Positions 22,704 through 30,839 of a stretch of 35,677 nt of DNA are shown here, piece after piece. Where the stretch lies: NCBI GenBank assembly GCA_947174705.1, contig CAMWKB010000013.1, positions 1 through 35,677 of the forward strand, written 5' to 3'. The notes beneath the pieces were generated by a model that worked only from the letters and a program-made list of their open reading frames with translations, made no database searches and had not been told where the DNA came from. Position 1 is the first letter of the stretch; each line of letters opens with the position of its first letter. The translations under genes were made by a program, and so were the position numbers. Source of the stretch: an uncultured Lachnospiraceae bacterium (GTDB taxonomy: Bacteria; Bacillota; Clostridia; Lachnospirales; Lachnospiraceae).

Positions 22704-23522
22704 ATGCTTACAGATGATGAACTACAAAGAATTTCAGCCTTCATGAAACAACGTTATGGCATTGAACTGGGAGAAAAAAAGGTCATAGTAAACGGAAGGC
22801 TGCAAAATTATGTAAAGCGAAATGGCTGGAACAATTATCACGAGTTTATGGATGCGGTTGAACGGGATAAAACCGGAACTCAGGAAAAGATACTTGTTAA
22901 TTATTTAACAACAAATCATACATATTTTATGCGTGAGTTTGAACATTTTGATTACGCAAGAAAAGTTGCGCTCCCCTGGGCTAAGAAAAAGGCGGAGGCG
23001 ACAAAGGATCTCAGGGTATGGTGCGGAGCCGCTTCTACCGGTGAAGAACCCTATATGATAGCAATGGTTCTTTCAGACTTTTTCGGACTGGAGAAAAATC
23101 AGTGGGATTTGAGGGTACTGGCAACCGATATTTCCACCAAGGCATTGCAGCAGGCAATGTTGGGGATTTACAGTGCGGAGCAGCTTCAAAAGCTTCCCGA
23201 ACAGTGGAAGAGGCACTTTTTCAAGGCGCTTGCAGGAGGAGAACAGTATCAGGTAACCGATGAATTAAAGCAGCAGCTTATTTTCAGGCAGTTTAATCTG
23301 ATGGATGATTTTCCGTTTAAGAAGAAGATGCACATTATATTCCTGCGTAATGTAATGATATATTTTAATGATGAAACAAAACGTAAGGTAGTGCAGAAAG
23401 TATATGATGCACTGGAGCCGGGAGGTTATTTTTTCATAGGAACAACTGAAACGATTGACAGGGGCAGCACACCCTTTCAGATTATACAGCCGTCAATATT
23501 CAGGAAGAGGGAGGGAATGTAA
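22704..23522 (+). CDS. cheR: Chemoreceptor glutamate methyltransferase CheR
   Basis: 272 residues from ATG 22704; a TTG at 22701 would have closer spacing to AGGGGG and cannot be excluded. The N-terminal helical domain includes YLTTNHTYFMREFEHF, with the conserved motif for receptor methylation. The SAM-binding Rossmann fold starts at RVWCGAASTGEEPYMIAM. FLRNVMIYF and GYFFIGTTET are also typical. It uses S-adenosylmethionine to methylate glutamates in the receptor encoded at 27822. The stop is 3 nt from cheB, so the opposing adaptation enzymes are made together. Confidence 0.95.
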   Translation: MLTDDELQRISAFMKQRYGIELGEKKVIVNGRLQNYVKRNGWNNYHEFMDAVERDKTGTQEKILVNYLTTNHTYFMREFEHFDYARKVALPWAKKKAEATKDLRVWCGAASTGEEPYMIAMVLSDFFGLEKNQWDLRVLATDISTKALQQAMLGIYSAEQLQKLPEQWKRHFFKALAGGEQYQVTDELKQQLIFRQFNLMDDFPFKKKMHIIFLRNVMIYFNDETKRKVVQKVYDALEPGGYFFIGTTETIDRGSTPFQIIQPSIFRKREGM

Positions 23523-23525
23523 TAT

Positions 23526-24557
23526 ATGCAGCCAATAAAGGTATTAGTAGTAGAAGATTCAATAGTATTCAGGGAGCTGTTAGTTCAAAACCTCAGTAAA
23601 GATCCTGCGATAAAAGTTGTTGCTACGGCAAGGGATCCGTTTGAAGCAAGAGACCTTATTTTGGCACATAAACCGGATGTAATGACTTTGGATGTTGAAC
23701 TTCCAAGGATGAACGGAATAGAATTTCTAAGAAGACTGATTCCGCAGTATCCGCTGCCGGTAGTTGTTATCAGCTCATTAAGTGACAAGGTATTCGATGC
23801 GCTTAATGCAGGTGCCGTGGATTTTGTAGCTAAGCCGGCAGTATCCAGCAGGACACAGTTAGAGGATTTTATTAAAAACGAATTGTTGGTTAAGATTAAG
23901 ATTGCATCTACGGCCAAGATCAGCAATATTAAGAAGACGGTTATGATGCAGCAGGAACAAGCGCATCCTACAGTAGCCCAAAGTAATGTGGTTGTTGCAA
24001 TCGGCGCCTCAACCGGAGGAACGGAAGCTATTTTTTCAGTTGTTAAGGAATTCGGAACGGATATTCCGGGAATTGTATGTGTACAGCACATGCCGCCTAA
24101 ATTTACGGAGATGTATGCTAAGAGACTGAATGATCAGTGCCGTATACAGGTTAAGGAAGCGGAAACAGGTGACCGCGTATTGCCGGGACATATGCTGATT
24201 GCTCCGGGGGGAGACAGACATATGCGGCTTGTAAAAGTAAATGGAGCTTATCAGGTTGAGGTTAAAGCGGGACCGAGAGTTAACGGACATTGTCCGTCGG
24301 TAGAGGTGTTGTTTGAGTCGGTTGCCAGAGTAGCCGGTCCAAATGCACTCGGAATTATTCTTACCGGAATGGGCGGAGACGGAGCTAAAGGACTTTTGGC
24401 TATGAGAAAAGCGGGAGCAAGAACCATAGGGCAGGATGAATCCACATGCGTGGTTTACGGTATGCCTAAGGTTGCTTATGATATGGGAGCGGTTGAATAT
24501 CAGGAAAAATTAAACGATATTCCGCAAAAAACATATGCTTTGTTAAATAAAATGTAA
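23526..24557 (+). CDS. cheB: Protein-glutamate methylesterase CheB
   Basis: 343 residues. Receiver at 1-120 with D56 in TLDVELP and K103 in AKPA. The methylesterase domain from about 153 has the catalytic triad S162 (GASTGGT), H188 (VQHMPP) and D285 (TGMGGDGAKG). It removes methyl groups or deamidates glutamines on chemoreceptors when phosphorylated by CheA. The linker (about 130-152) is Lys/Gln-rich. The Shine-Dalgarno GAGGGAGGG lies in the end of cheR. This is a complete CheB, not a receiver-less variant. Confidence 0.97.
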   Translation: MQPIKVLVVEDSIVFRELLVQNLSKDPAIKVVATARDPFEARDLILAHKPDVMTLDVELPRMNGIEFLRRLIPQYPLPVVVISSLSDKVFDALNAGAVDFVAKPAVSSRTQLEDFIKNELLVKIKIASTAKISNIKKTVMMQQEQAHPTVAQSNVVVAIGASTGGTEAIFSVVKEFGTDIPGIVCVQHMPPKFTEMYAKRLNDQCRIQVKEAETGDRVLPGHMLIAPGGDRHMRLVKVNGAYQVEVKAGPRVNGHCPSVEVLFESVARVAGPNALGIILTGMGGDGAKGLLAMRKAGARTIGQDESTCVVYGMPKVAYDMGAVEYQEKLNDIPQKTYALLNKM

Positions 24558-24569
24558 AGGAGATACGCT

Positions 24570-24962
24570 ATGAAGATTCTATTGGCAGAAGATGATTTTG
24601 TAACAAGAAAGTTTATGGTCAATTTCCTTTCAAAGTATGGTGAATGTGATGTTACCGTAGACGGAATGGAAGCGGTCGACGCATTTATGATGGCTTTGGA
24701 AGATGATGAGCCTTATGATCTGGTATGCCTTGATATTATGATGCCGGTTATGGACGGATACCAGTCGCTTGTCGGAATCCGTAATCTTGAAAAAGAAAGA
24801 AATATTCCGGAGGATAAGGCGGTTAAGGTTATCATGACCACAGCGCTTAATGATGAGGCCAATGTAAAGATGGCTTTTGAACTTGGCTGTACCATTTATT
24901 CAGGTAAACCTATCGATCAGGAGAGGTTCGAGCAGGCGCTCAAGAAATTGGACTTAATCTGA
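24570..24962 (+). CDS. CheY-like single-domain response regulator
   Basis: 130 residues, a receiver domain only. E7, D8 and D9 form the acidic pocket, D55 (CLDIMMP) is the phosphoacceptor, T90 and K113 (SGKP) are the switch residues, and Y110 lies near the place of the CheY aromatic switch. Likely the diffusible phosphoacceptor of the CheA encoded next; AAAGGAG lies upstream and cheA follows 35 nt on. No flagellar switch gene is in the window, so whether it acts on a motor or another target is open. The symbol cheY is withheld for that reason. Confidence 0.92.
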   Translation: MKILLAEDDFVTRKFMVNFLSKYGECDVTVDGMEAVDAFMMALEDDEPYDLVCLDIMMPVMDGYQSLVGIRNLEKERNIPEDKAVKVIMTTALNDEANVKMAFELGCTIYSGKPIDQERFEQALKKLDLI

Positions 24963-24997
24963 TTAAATAATTATAATATACTGGAAAGGAGAAGGAT

Positions 24998-27196
24998 ATG
25001 GCGGAAGATTTTAGCACAGACGGCATGCTGGATATGTACCTGTTTGAAAACGGTCAGCTGCTTGAGCAATTGCAGGATATGGTTCTTGACCAGAAAGATG
25101 CGGATTGCTTTGATGAAGACAGCATAAATGAAATATTCAGAACTATGCACACCATTAAAGGTTCTTCAGGTATCATGATGTTTGATGAAATCACAGCTAT
25201 AGCTCATAAGCTGGAAGATGTCTTTTACTATCTGAGAGAATCCCATCCGGATAATGTACCGCATCTGGAGTTAGTGGATCATGTACTGGAGGTAGCGGAC
25301 TTTATATCAAACGAAATGGATAAGATCCGTAACGGAGATCCCGCAGATGGTGAATCCGGCCAGATTATAGAGGAGTTAGATAAGTTTCTGAATAAAATTA
25401 AAGGCGGCGGCGATGGCGGCGACAAGGGTAAAAAAGGTGCAAAGGGCGGAGCAGCTGCAGAGCCTCCCGCTAATGTACATGAGCCACCTAAGCAGTTTTA
25501 TATAGCGCCAATGGCAACAAGCGCCAGCCGTTTCTACAGAATTTATATTTACTTTTACCCGGAAACGGAAATGTCAAATGTCCACGCTTACAAATCCGTA
25601 TACGCATTAAAGGAAATTGCAGAGGATTTATTGTATTATCCTGAAGATATCATTTCGGATCCTGATACTGCGAATACAATCATTAAGGATGGTTTCAAGG
25701 TTCTTTTACAGGCGCAGTGCAGCGAAGAACAGATACGGGAGATTATCGGTGTAGGATATGACATTGAGAAGGTAGATGTTGTTGAATGTAACGCAATGGA
25801 GTTCCAGCAGGGATTTGATATAGAAAACGGCGATGCGCCTCAGATTCCGCAGATTGACCTTGAATCCAGTGTAGAGGAAATAGACGCCCGTACACAGGAA
25901 GGGGAAAAGGAAGAAAAAACGGAGGAAAGCAAACCTGCCAAACCCGCAATTGCACCCGGTGATTTCGTTATTAAGTCTAAGGAACCGGGTAAACAGAAGA
26001 AACTGGCAAAAGATAAACCTAAGGGAGAGAAAGCTTCATTTATCAGTGTAAACATCAGTAAGATGGATCAGCTGATGGAACTGATAGGAGAACTTGTTAT
26101 TTCCGAGTCGGTAGTATTACAGAATTCCGACTTAAAGGTACCGGGACTGAACCTTGATAATTTCAATAAGGCAGCAGCGCAGTTATCCAAAATTTCTACC
26201 GATTTGCAGAATGTAATCATGTCCATGAGAATGGTTCCGCTTGCAAATACTTTCCAGAAGATGAACCGTATTGTCTTTGACGTTTCCAGAAAACTCGGTA
26301 AAGATATAGAGTTTGTCATGGTCGGAGAGCAGACGGAAGTGGATAAGAACATTATTGAGCATATTTCCGATCCGTTGATGCATATTGTACGAAATTCCGT
26401 TGATCATGGAATAGAGAGTAAGGAAGAACGTCGTGACAGCGGAAAATCGGAGAGAGGCAAGGTTACGTTATCTGCTAAAACCGAGGCTGGTAAGGTATGG
26501 ATCAGTGTAGAAGATGACGGAGCAGGTCTTGACAGGGATAAAATACTTGCAAAGGCGAGAAGACAGGGCTTACTGGATGATAGTAAACCGGATAGCGCTT
26601 ACTTAGATAAGGAAGTATTCCAGTTTATTACGCTGCCCGGATTCTCCACAAACGAGGTTGTTACGGAATATTCAGGACGAGGCGTTGGTATGGATGTCGT
26701 TGTTCAGAATATTCAGGCAATAGGCGGTTCGTTGGAGATTGAAAGTAAGAAGGGCTTCGGCAGTATTATGAGTCTTAAGATTCCTCTTACGCTTGCCATT
26801 ATTGACGGTATTGTAATGGAAGTAGGAAAATCCTCATTTGTTATGGAGACGGGAGCAATTAAAGAATTTGTCCGCGTGAAGGAAGAAATGATGATTCATG
26901 AACCAAACGGAGAGGAATACATCATGATACGAGGAGAATGTTTCCCGGTTCTGCGTCTTGGCCAATGGTATGGACTGGATGAGTATAAGGAATCCGTAGA
27001 AGACGGAGTGATGTTGATTCTGGAGGTAGAAGATAGAAAAGTATGTCTTCTTGTTGATAAGCTGATAGGTGAACAGGAAATAGTTGTAAAGCCGATTCCT
27101 TCTTATATAAAGAAGGTCAAAGGTCTATCCGGCTGTACACAGCTTGGCGACGGAAGCATTGCTTTGATATTGGATGCCGCTGGATTAATAGAATAA
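24998..27196 (+). CDS. cheA: Chemotaxis-type histidine kinase CheA
   Basis: 732 residues with all five domains. P1 (1-130) has phosphoacceptor H51 in MHTIKGSSGIM. A Gly/Lys linker leads to P2 (about 178-262, RFYRIYIYFYPE), the response-regulator docking domain. A second Glu/Lys/Pro linker follows to P3 (about 347-415, FISVNISKMDQLMELIGELV). P4 ATPase has N-box HIVRNSVDHGIE (462-473), DDGAG (506-510) and GRGVGMD (560-566). P5 (about 600-732) is CheW-like. It autophosphorylates under receptor control and passes phosphate to CheB and the CheY-like protein. AAAGGAGAAGG precedes the start. No catalytic residue appears lost. Confidence 0.98.
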   Translation: MAEDFSTDGMLDMYLFENGQLLEQLQDMVLDQKDADCFDEDSINEIFRTMHTIKGSSGIMMFDEITAIAHKLEDVFYYLRESHPDNVPHLELVDHVLEVADFISNEMDKIRNGDPADGESGQIIEELDKFLNKIKGGGDGGDKGKKGAKGGAAAEPPANVHEPPKQFYIAPMATSASRFYRIYIYFYPETEMSNVHAYKSVYALKEIAEDLLYYPEDIISDPDTANTIIKDGFKVLLQAQCSEEQIREIIGVGYDIEKVDVVECNAMEFQQGFDIENGDAPQIPQIDLESSVEEIDARTQEGEKEEKTEESKPAKPAIAPGDFVIKSKEPGKQKKLAKDKPKGEKASFISVNISKMDQLMELIGELVISESVVLQNSDLKVPGLNLDNFNKAAAQLSKISTDLQNVIMSMRMVPLANTFQKMNRIVFDVSRKLGKDIEFVMVGEQTEVDKNIIEHISDPLMHIVRNSVDHGIESKEERRDSGKSERGKVTLSAKTEAGKVWISVEDDGAGLDRDKILAKARRQGLLDDSKPDSAYLDKEVFQFITLPGFSTNEVVTEYSGRGVGMDVVVQNIQAIGGSLEIESKKGFGSIMSLKIPLTLAIIDGIVMEVGKSSFVMETGAIKEFVRVKEEMMIHEPNGEEYIMIRGECFPVLRLGQWYGLDEYKESVEDGVMLILEVEDRKVCLLVDKLIGEQEIVVKPIPSYIKKVKGLSGCTQLGDGSIALILDAAGLIE

Positions 27197-27263
27197 ATGC
27201 AGCGTGAGGGAAATAAAACCGAAAGCTGTGAATAAAATATAGGAGAAAGGAACGGTATAATAC

Positions 27264-27809
27264 ATGGAGGAAATGAGCGAATTGAAGAGACAGGTAGAAG
27301 AAGACCAAGCCGCTTCTAATGAGCATGATACGCAAAAGGGTAAGTATATGACCTTTAAGTCCGGAAATGAATACTTCGGTCTGGAAATCCAGTATGTGAA
27401 TGAAATTATTCAGTTACAGGCTATTACGGCGATTCCTGAAACCGAGGATTATATTAAAGGTCTCATTAACCTGAGGGGAAAGGTCATTCCCGTCGTTGAC
27501 GTTCGATTGCGGTTTAAACAACCACCATTTGAATATAATGACAGAACCTGTATTATTGTCATTAATATTAAATCGATGATGGTCGGGCTGATTGTAGAGA
27601 AGATTGCAGAGGTTGTTGAAATTAAAGATAACAACATTCTGCCGCCGCCAAGCATTGGCAGGGCCGATAAGGCACACCATAAATATGTTTATGGAATTGG
27701 TAAAGTCGGTGATTCGGTAAAACTTTTACTGGATCCTGATAAGCTTTTAAATGATGAAGATTTATCGGTTGTTGAACAGGCAAATGAAATGAATAATGAT
27801 GAAGAATGA
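27264..27809 (+). CDS. cheW: CheW coupling protein
   Basis: 181 residues. SH3-like adaptor that joins receptors to CheA. The core is typical: KYMTFKSGNEYFGLEIQYV, then INLRGKVIPVVDVRLRF, ending with DSVKLLLDPDKLL. An N-terminal extension of about 25 charged residues and an Asp/Glu/Asn-rich tail (NEMNNDEE) are additions. The ribosome site AAAGGAA is about 11 nt from the ATG. The gap to cheA (67 nt) contains no terminator; the receptor gene follows 12 nt downstream, which points to a dedicated CheA-CheW-receptor unit. Confidence 0.95.
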   Translation: MEEMSELKRQVEEDQAASNEHDTQKGKYMTFKSGNEYFGLEIQYVNEIIQLQAITAIPETEDYIKGLINLRGKVIPVVDVRLRFKQPPFEYNDRTCIIVINIKSMMVGLIVEKIAEVVEIKDNNILPPPSIGRADKAHHKYVYGIGKVGDSVKLLLDPDKLLNDEDLSVVEQANEMNNDEE

Positions 27810-27821
27810 GAGGTATGAGAC

Positions 27822-29294
27822 ATGAAAAACATGAAGATAAAAACAAGAATGATTTTAGGTTTTGCAATTCTTATTTTACTTACGATAATTATTTCGTTAG
27901 TAGGAATGACTTCCATTAACAGAATTAAAGCTTCCGTAGAGGAAATGCAGAAAGAGGAATATACTGTAATAGCGCAAAAACTGCAGGAGATTGGAGCTGA
28001 TGAGGCAAAAGCAAAAATTATTACCGACACTCTCCAGTCAACAATAGTAGATGATAATGCACTTATAGAAAGAACTGCTAATATATCTAATATAGCCAGC
28101 CTTGTAATGATCGTGATTTCCGTTGTGATTTGCCTTGCTATTGCAGTTTCATTGACTAAGGCGATTTCACAATCCATAGGACAGTTGTCCAGTGTTGCTA
28201 AAGAAATTGCTCTTGGACGTGTCGAGAATATTACGATGACTAAATATGCTAATGATGAATTTGGTGAGTTGGTAGATGAATATACCAAGGTAATTGACAA
28301 TATCAAATATCAGGCAGAAATAGCAGAAGAAGTATCTAACGGTAACTTGACAGTTTCCGTAAAACCTGCATCATCGGAAGATGTACTTGGTAATTCATTA
28401 AAGAAACTGGTAGATGATAACCTTCGTACATTATCCAATATCTCAGAGGCCGGTTCACAGGTTACGATAAGCGCTTCACAGGTAGCAAGTGCAAGCCAGG
28501 CATTGGCACAGGGTTCTACAGAGCAGGCAAGCGCTATTGAAGAGATTACCGCTTCTATTGATGAGATCGCAGAGAAGACCAAACAGAACGCAGAACAGGC
28601 TAACGAGGCAGCTACATTGGTTGCACGTGCTATCGAGGATGTAAAACGCGGTAACAGACAGATGCAGGATACAATGTCCGCTATGCAGGATATCAACAAA
28701 GCATCTGAGAATATTTCCAAGATTATTAAGACAATTGACGATATTGCATTCCAGACTAATATCCTTGCACTTAATGCAGCAGTTGAGGCTGCAAGAGCAG
28801 GTGAGGCAGGAAAAGGCTTTGCAGTTGTTGCTGAAGAAGTTAGAAGCCTTGCTGCAAAGAGTGCAGCTGCATCAGCAGAAACCGCTGAACTTATCGAGGA
28901 TTCTATTGATAAGGTAAGTTCAGGTTCAAGAATCGTGGATGATACATCCAAGGCTATGGAAGAGATTACCAGAGTAGTAACCGATAGTGAAATGATCATT
29001 AACGGCATTGCCGAGTCTTCAAATTATCAGGCAACAGCAGTTGCACAGATTGAGCAGGCAATCACACAGGTATCTCAGGTAGTACAGACCAACTCCGCTA
29101 CAAGTGAAGAGTGTGCGGCAGCAAGTGAAGAATTATCTAACCAGGCTTCCAGAATGAGAGAGATGCTTTCAATTTACAATCTTTCTTCAGGCGGCGGCTC
29201 ATCTTCATACAAAGGCAGTTCCTATTCATCAAGCATGTCACCCAGCGCTAATGAACAGGTAATTTCTCTGGGAGATGACTTTGGTAAATATTAA
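27822..29294 (+). CDS. Methyl-accepting chemotaxis protein with a very short ectodomain
   Basis: 490 residues. TM1 is about 9-31 and TM2 about 89-113, leaving only about 57 residues between them, too few for a dCache, sCache or four-helix sensor. A HAMP domain follows (about 113-168), then a second HAMP-like segment (about 169-215). The signalling coiled coil has the conserved tip [20 protein letters not shown] around 310-330 and [14 protein letters not shown] just after. Likely methylation helices flank it ([20 protein letters not shown] and the Glu/Gln/Ser-rich C-terminal helix). The tail (about 455-490) is Ser/Gly-rich without a CheR-docking pentapeptide. It may sense the membrane or an intracellular partner instead of an external ligand. 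Confidence 0.93.
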   Translation: MKNMKIKTRMILGFAILILLTIIISLVGMTSINRIKASVEEMQKEEYTVIAQKLQEIGADEAKAKIITDTLQSTIVDDNALIERTANISNIASLVMIVISVVICLAIAVSLTKAISQSIGQLSSVAKEIALGRVENITMTKYANDEFGELVDEYTKVIDNIKYQAEIAEEVSNGNLTVSVKPASSEDVLGNSLKKLVDDNLRTLSNISEAGSQVTISASQVASASQALAQGSTEQASAIEEITASIDEIAEKTKQNAEQANEAATLVARAIEDVKRGNRQMQDTMSAMQDINKASENISKIIKTIDDIAFQTNILALNAAVEAARAGEAGKGFAVVAEEVRSLAAKSAAASAETAELIEDSIDKVSSGSRIVDDTSKAMEEITRVVTDSEMIINGIAESSNYQATAVAQIEQAITQVSQVVQTNSATSEECAAASEELSNQASRMREMLSIYNLSSGGGSSSYKGSSYSSSMSPSANEQVISLGDDFGKY

Positions 29295-29315
29295 TGAATA
29301 GGGGGAATAAATTCG

Positions 29316-29669
29316 ATGAGTCTTTTTGAAGAGCTTAGAGAATTAGGTGTGGATATTGACGGAGGACTAAAACGTATAAACGGAAACGAAAAATTGTATA
29401 CGAAATTACTTGGTTCCTTTGTAAAAGCAATAAACACATACAGTGTACAGCCTGATTTTGATGGCACAGACTATAACGATGTAATAGAAAAGACGCATGC
29501 AATTAAAGGCACATCGGGGAATTTATCTATTACACCTATTTATGAGTCGTACACGAAGATTGTAGACTTACTTCGTGCAGGTGAACCGGAAACGGCAAGA
29601 GAAATTCTTAAGGAAATAATACCGATTCAGGAGAAGATAGTTGCCTGTATTGTAAGCCATATGGAATAA
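29316..29669 (+). CDS. Stand-alone HPt phosphotransfer protein
   Basis: 117 residues, one helical HPt domain. The phosphoacceptor is H61 in EKTHAIKGTSGNLSI, with the K and G at the usual +3 and +4 positions. There is no kinase or receiver part. It could shuttle phosphate between the receivers of this locus and the PAS kinase, or act as a phosphate sink. TAGGGGGAAT precedes the ATG and the gap from the receptor gene is 21 nt. It is the last gene before the strong terminator at 29712. Confidence 0.92.
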   Translation: MSLFEELRELGVDIDGGLKRINGNEKLYTKLLGSFVKAINTYSVQPDFDGTDYNDVIEKTHAIKGTSGNLSITPIYESYTKIVDLLRAGEPETAREILKEIIPIQEKIVACIVSHME

Positions 29670-29711
29670 AGGCGTATTATTCCGATAGTAATAATAGAAT
29701 ATTAATAAAAT

Positions 29712-29748
29712 AAAAATAGAGAACGGGGGTATTCCGTTCTCTATTTTT
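29712..29748. terminator. Bidirectional terminator closing the chemosensory locus
   Basis: 15 bp of perfect stem: 29712-29726 pairs with 29734-29748, loop GGGTATT. The outer A/T part gives a T-tract on either strand and the inner AGAGAACGG/CCGTTCTCT is the stable core. It is 42 nt past the HPt stop. Confidence 0.9.
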
Positions 29749-29774
29749 ATATGTGGTTTATATTTTGTCGGTAT

Positions 29775-29802
29775 TTGTAATGTTGGGGGATTGTGGTATA
29801 CT
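29775..29802 (+). promoter_or_regulatory. Promoter of the YdcF-like gene
   Basis: TTGTAA (29775-29780), 16 nt, TATACT (29797-29802), with TGG immediately before the -10 (extended -10). The start would be near 29809, giving a leader of about 117 nt that holds the structured segment at 29825-29893. Confidence 0.5.
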
Positions 29803-29824
29803 GGTTGTTAGATGAAATAGGACG

Positions 29825-29893
29825 GTGGGAGCGAAACTTCGTGATTGGCAGGCGGTGGAAAGGTTACCGCTTTCAGGCGCGCTTTCGCTCACG
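29825..29893 (+). promoter_or_regulatory. GC-rich structured leader segment before the YdcF-like gene
   Basis: GAGCGAAA (29829-29836) pairs with TTTCGCTC (29883-29890), and GT/AC extends it past a 2-nt bulge. Inside, GCGGT (29852-29856) pairs with ACCGC (29866-29870); GGAAAG could instead pair with CTTTC nearby. The block is clearly richer in GC than its surroundings and ends 33 nt before the ATG. No known riboswitch class was recognised. It may be a cis-acting RNA or a dispersed repeat. Confidence 0.4.
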
Positions 29894-29925
29894 CATGGGT
29901 GTATTTACTTATGGAAGGAATTAAG

Positions 29926-30681
29926 ATGAAGAGAACAATGTTGTTTATTATATTTATACTGTGTAGTTTATTTTGCTTTGGATATTGCGTCATTATTTTC
30001 AGGATACATTCGGGGGGAAAGTTTTATCTTGTCTGGGCGATGGGCGGTTTGTTTTTTGCGGGGCTTGCGATTATTGCACATTATGATTTGTGGAATAGGC
30101 TGCCTGTAGGGCTTAGGCGTGTGGCGATAGTTGTTTTAATAGCGGGTGTTATTATATTTGCAATAGTGGAAGGGTGTATAATTAGCTCTTTTGGTGCAAA
30201 GGGAGAGCCGGATTTGGATTATATTATTGTGCTGGGGGCGCAGGTTAAGGAAAAGGGTCCTTCCGCCGTGTTGAAGTTCCGTTTGGATGCGGCTTATGAT
30301 TATCTGATAGAAAATGAGAATACATTGTGTATTGTATCGGGAGGGCAGGGCTATAACGAGCCGTGCAGTGAGGCGCAGGGAATGTATGATTATCTGACGG
30401 GAAAAGGAATAGCCGGAGAGCGTATCATTATGGAGGATAAGTCTACGGATACTTCGGAGAATATAGCGTTCAGCGCGGTATTTTTGGATAAGGAAAATGA
30501 CAGCGTGGGAGTTGTTACGAATAACTTTCATGTTTTCCGCAGCGTACATATTGCAAAACATCAGGGAATTAAGAGTGTATGTGGTATATCGGCCAGGTCG
30601 AATGTCATTTTTCAACTTAATAATATGGTGCGGGAGTTTTTTGGGGTTATTAAGGATTTGGTGTTTGGGAATCTGATTTGA
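29926..30681 (+). CDS. YdcF/SanA-like (DUF218) membrane protein
   Basis: 251 residues from ATG 29926, with GGAAGGA 6-8 nt upstream; the frame is open back to 29845, but through the structured leader, so that extension is rejected. Three membrane helices (about 4-25, 34-52 and 64-84) are followed by a DUF218 domain beginning LDYIIVLGAQVKEKGPSAVLKFRLDAA, with IVSGGQGYNEPCSEAQGM, EDKSTDTSEN and VVTNNFHVFRS, the family's typical sequence. SanA and ElyC relatives affect cell-envelope integrity; the biochemical activity is unknown. The domain would lie outside the membrane after the third helix. No clear terminator follows; a GGCAG..CTGCC hairpin at 30714-30750 has no final T-tract. Confidence 0.88.
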   Translation: MKRTMLFIIFILCSLFCFGYCVIIFRIHSGGKFYLVWAMGGLFFAGLAIIAHYDLWNRLPVGLRRVAIVVLIAGVIIFAIVEGCIISSFGAKGEPDLDYIIVLGAQVKEKGPSAVLKFRLDAAYDYLIENENTLCIVSGGQGYNEPCSEAQGMYDYLTGKGIAGERIIMEDKSTDTSENIAFSAVFLDKENDSVGVVTNNFHVFRSVHIAKHQGIKSVCGISARSNVIFQLNNMVREFFGVIKDLVFGNLI

Positions 30682-30753
30682 TTGGGTTTCTTATGTATTG
30701 TTTGAATAGGTGGGGCAGAAGTTTTTTTAAGCTCTTTTTACTTGCCTGCCATA

Positions 30754-30783
30754 TTGAAGTTTCAAGGGTGTATGTGTTAGAAT
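30754..30783 (+). promoter_or_regulatory. Promoter of the TPR lipoprotein gene
   Basis: TTGAAG (30754-30759), 18 nt, TAGAAT (30778-30783) with TGT directly upstream (extended -10). It lies 57 nt before the ATG at 30840. Confidence 0.5.
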
Positions 30784-30839
30784 ATTAACATCAATGTAAT
30801 ATGCAGATAGACAAACCATTAGGCAATGAGGAAAAACCA

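Noticed and set aside
28310..29008. A 232-codon open frame antisense to the chemoreceptor gene
   Set aside because: Composition is Ser/Ala/Ile-rich without a family pattern. It mirrors the low-complexity coiled coil of the receptor and has no ribosome site.
29845..29925. N-terminal extension of the YdcF-like protein from a TTG at 29845
   Set aside because: No ribosome site for the TTG. The extension is soluble and runs through a structured leader, and ATG 29926 begins directly with basic residues and a membrane helix.
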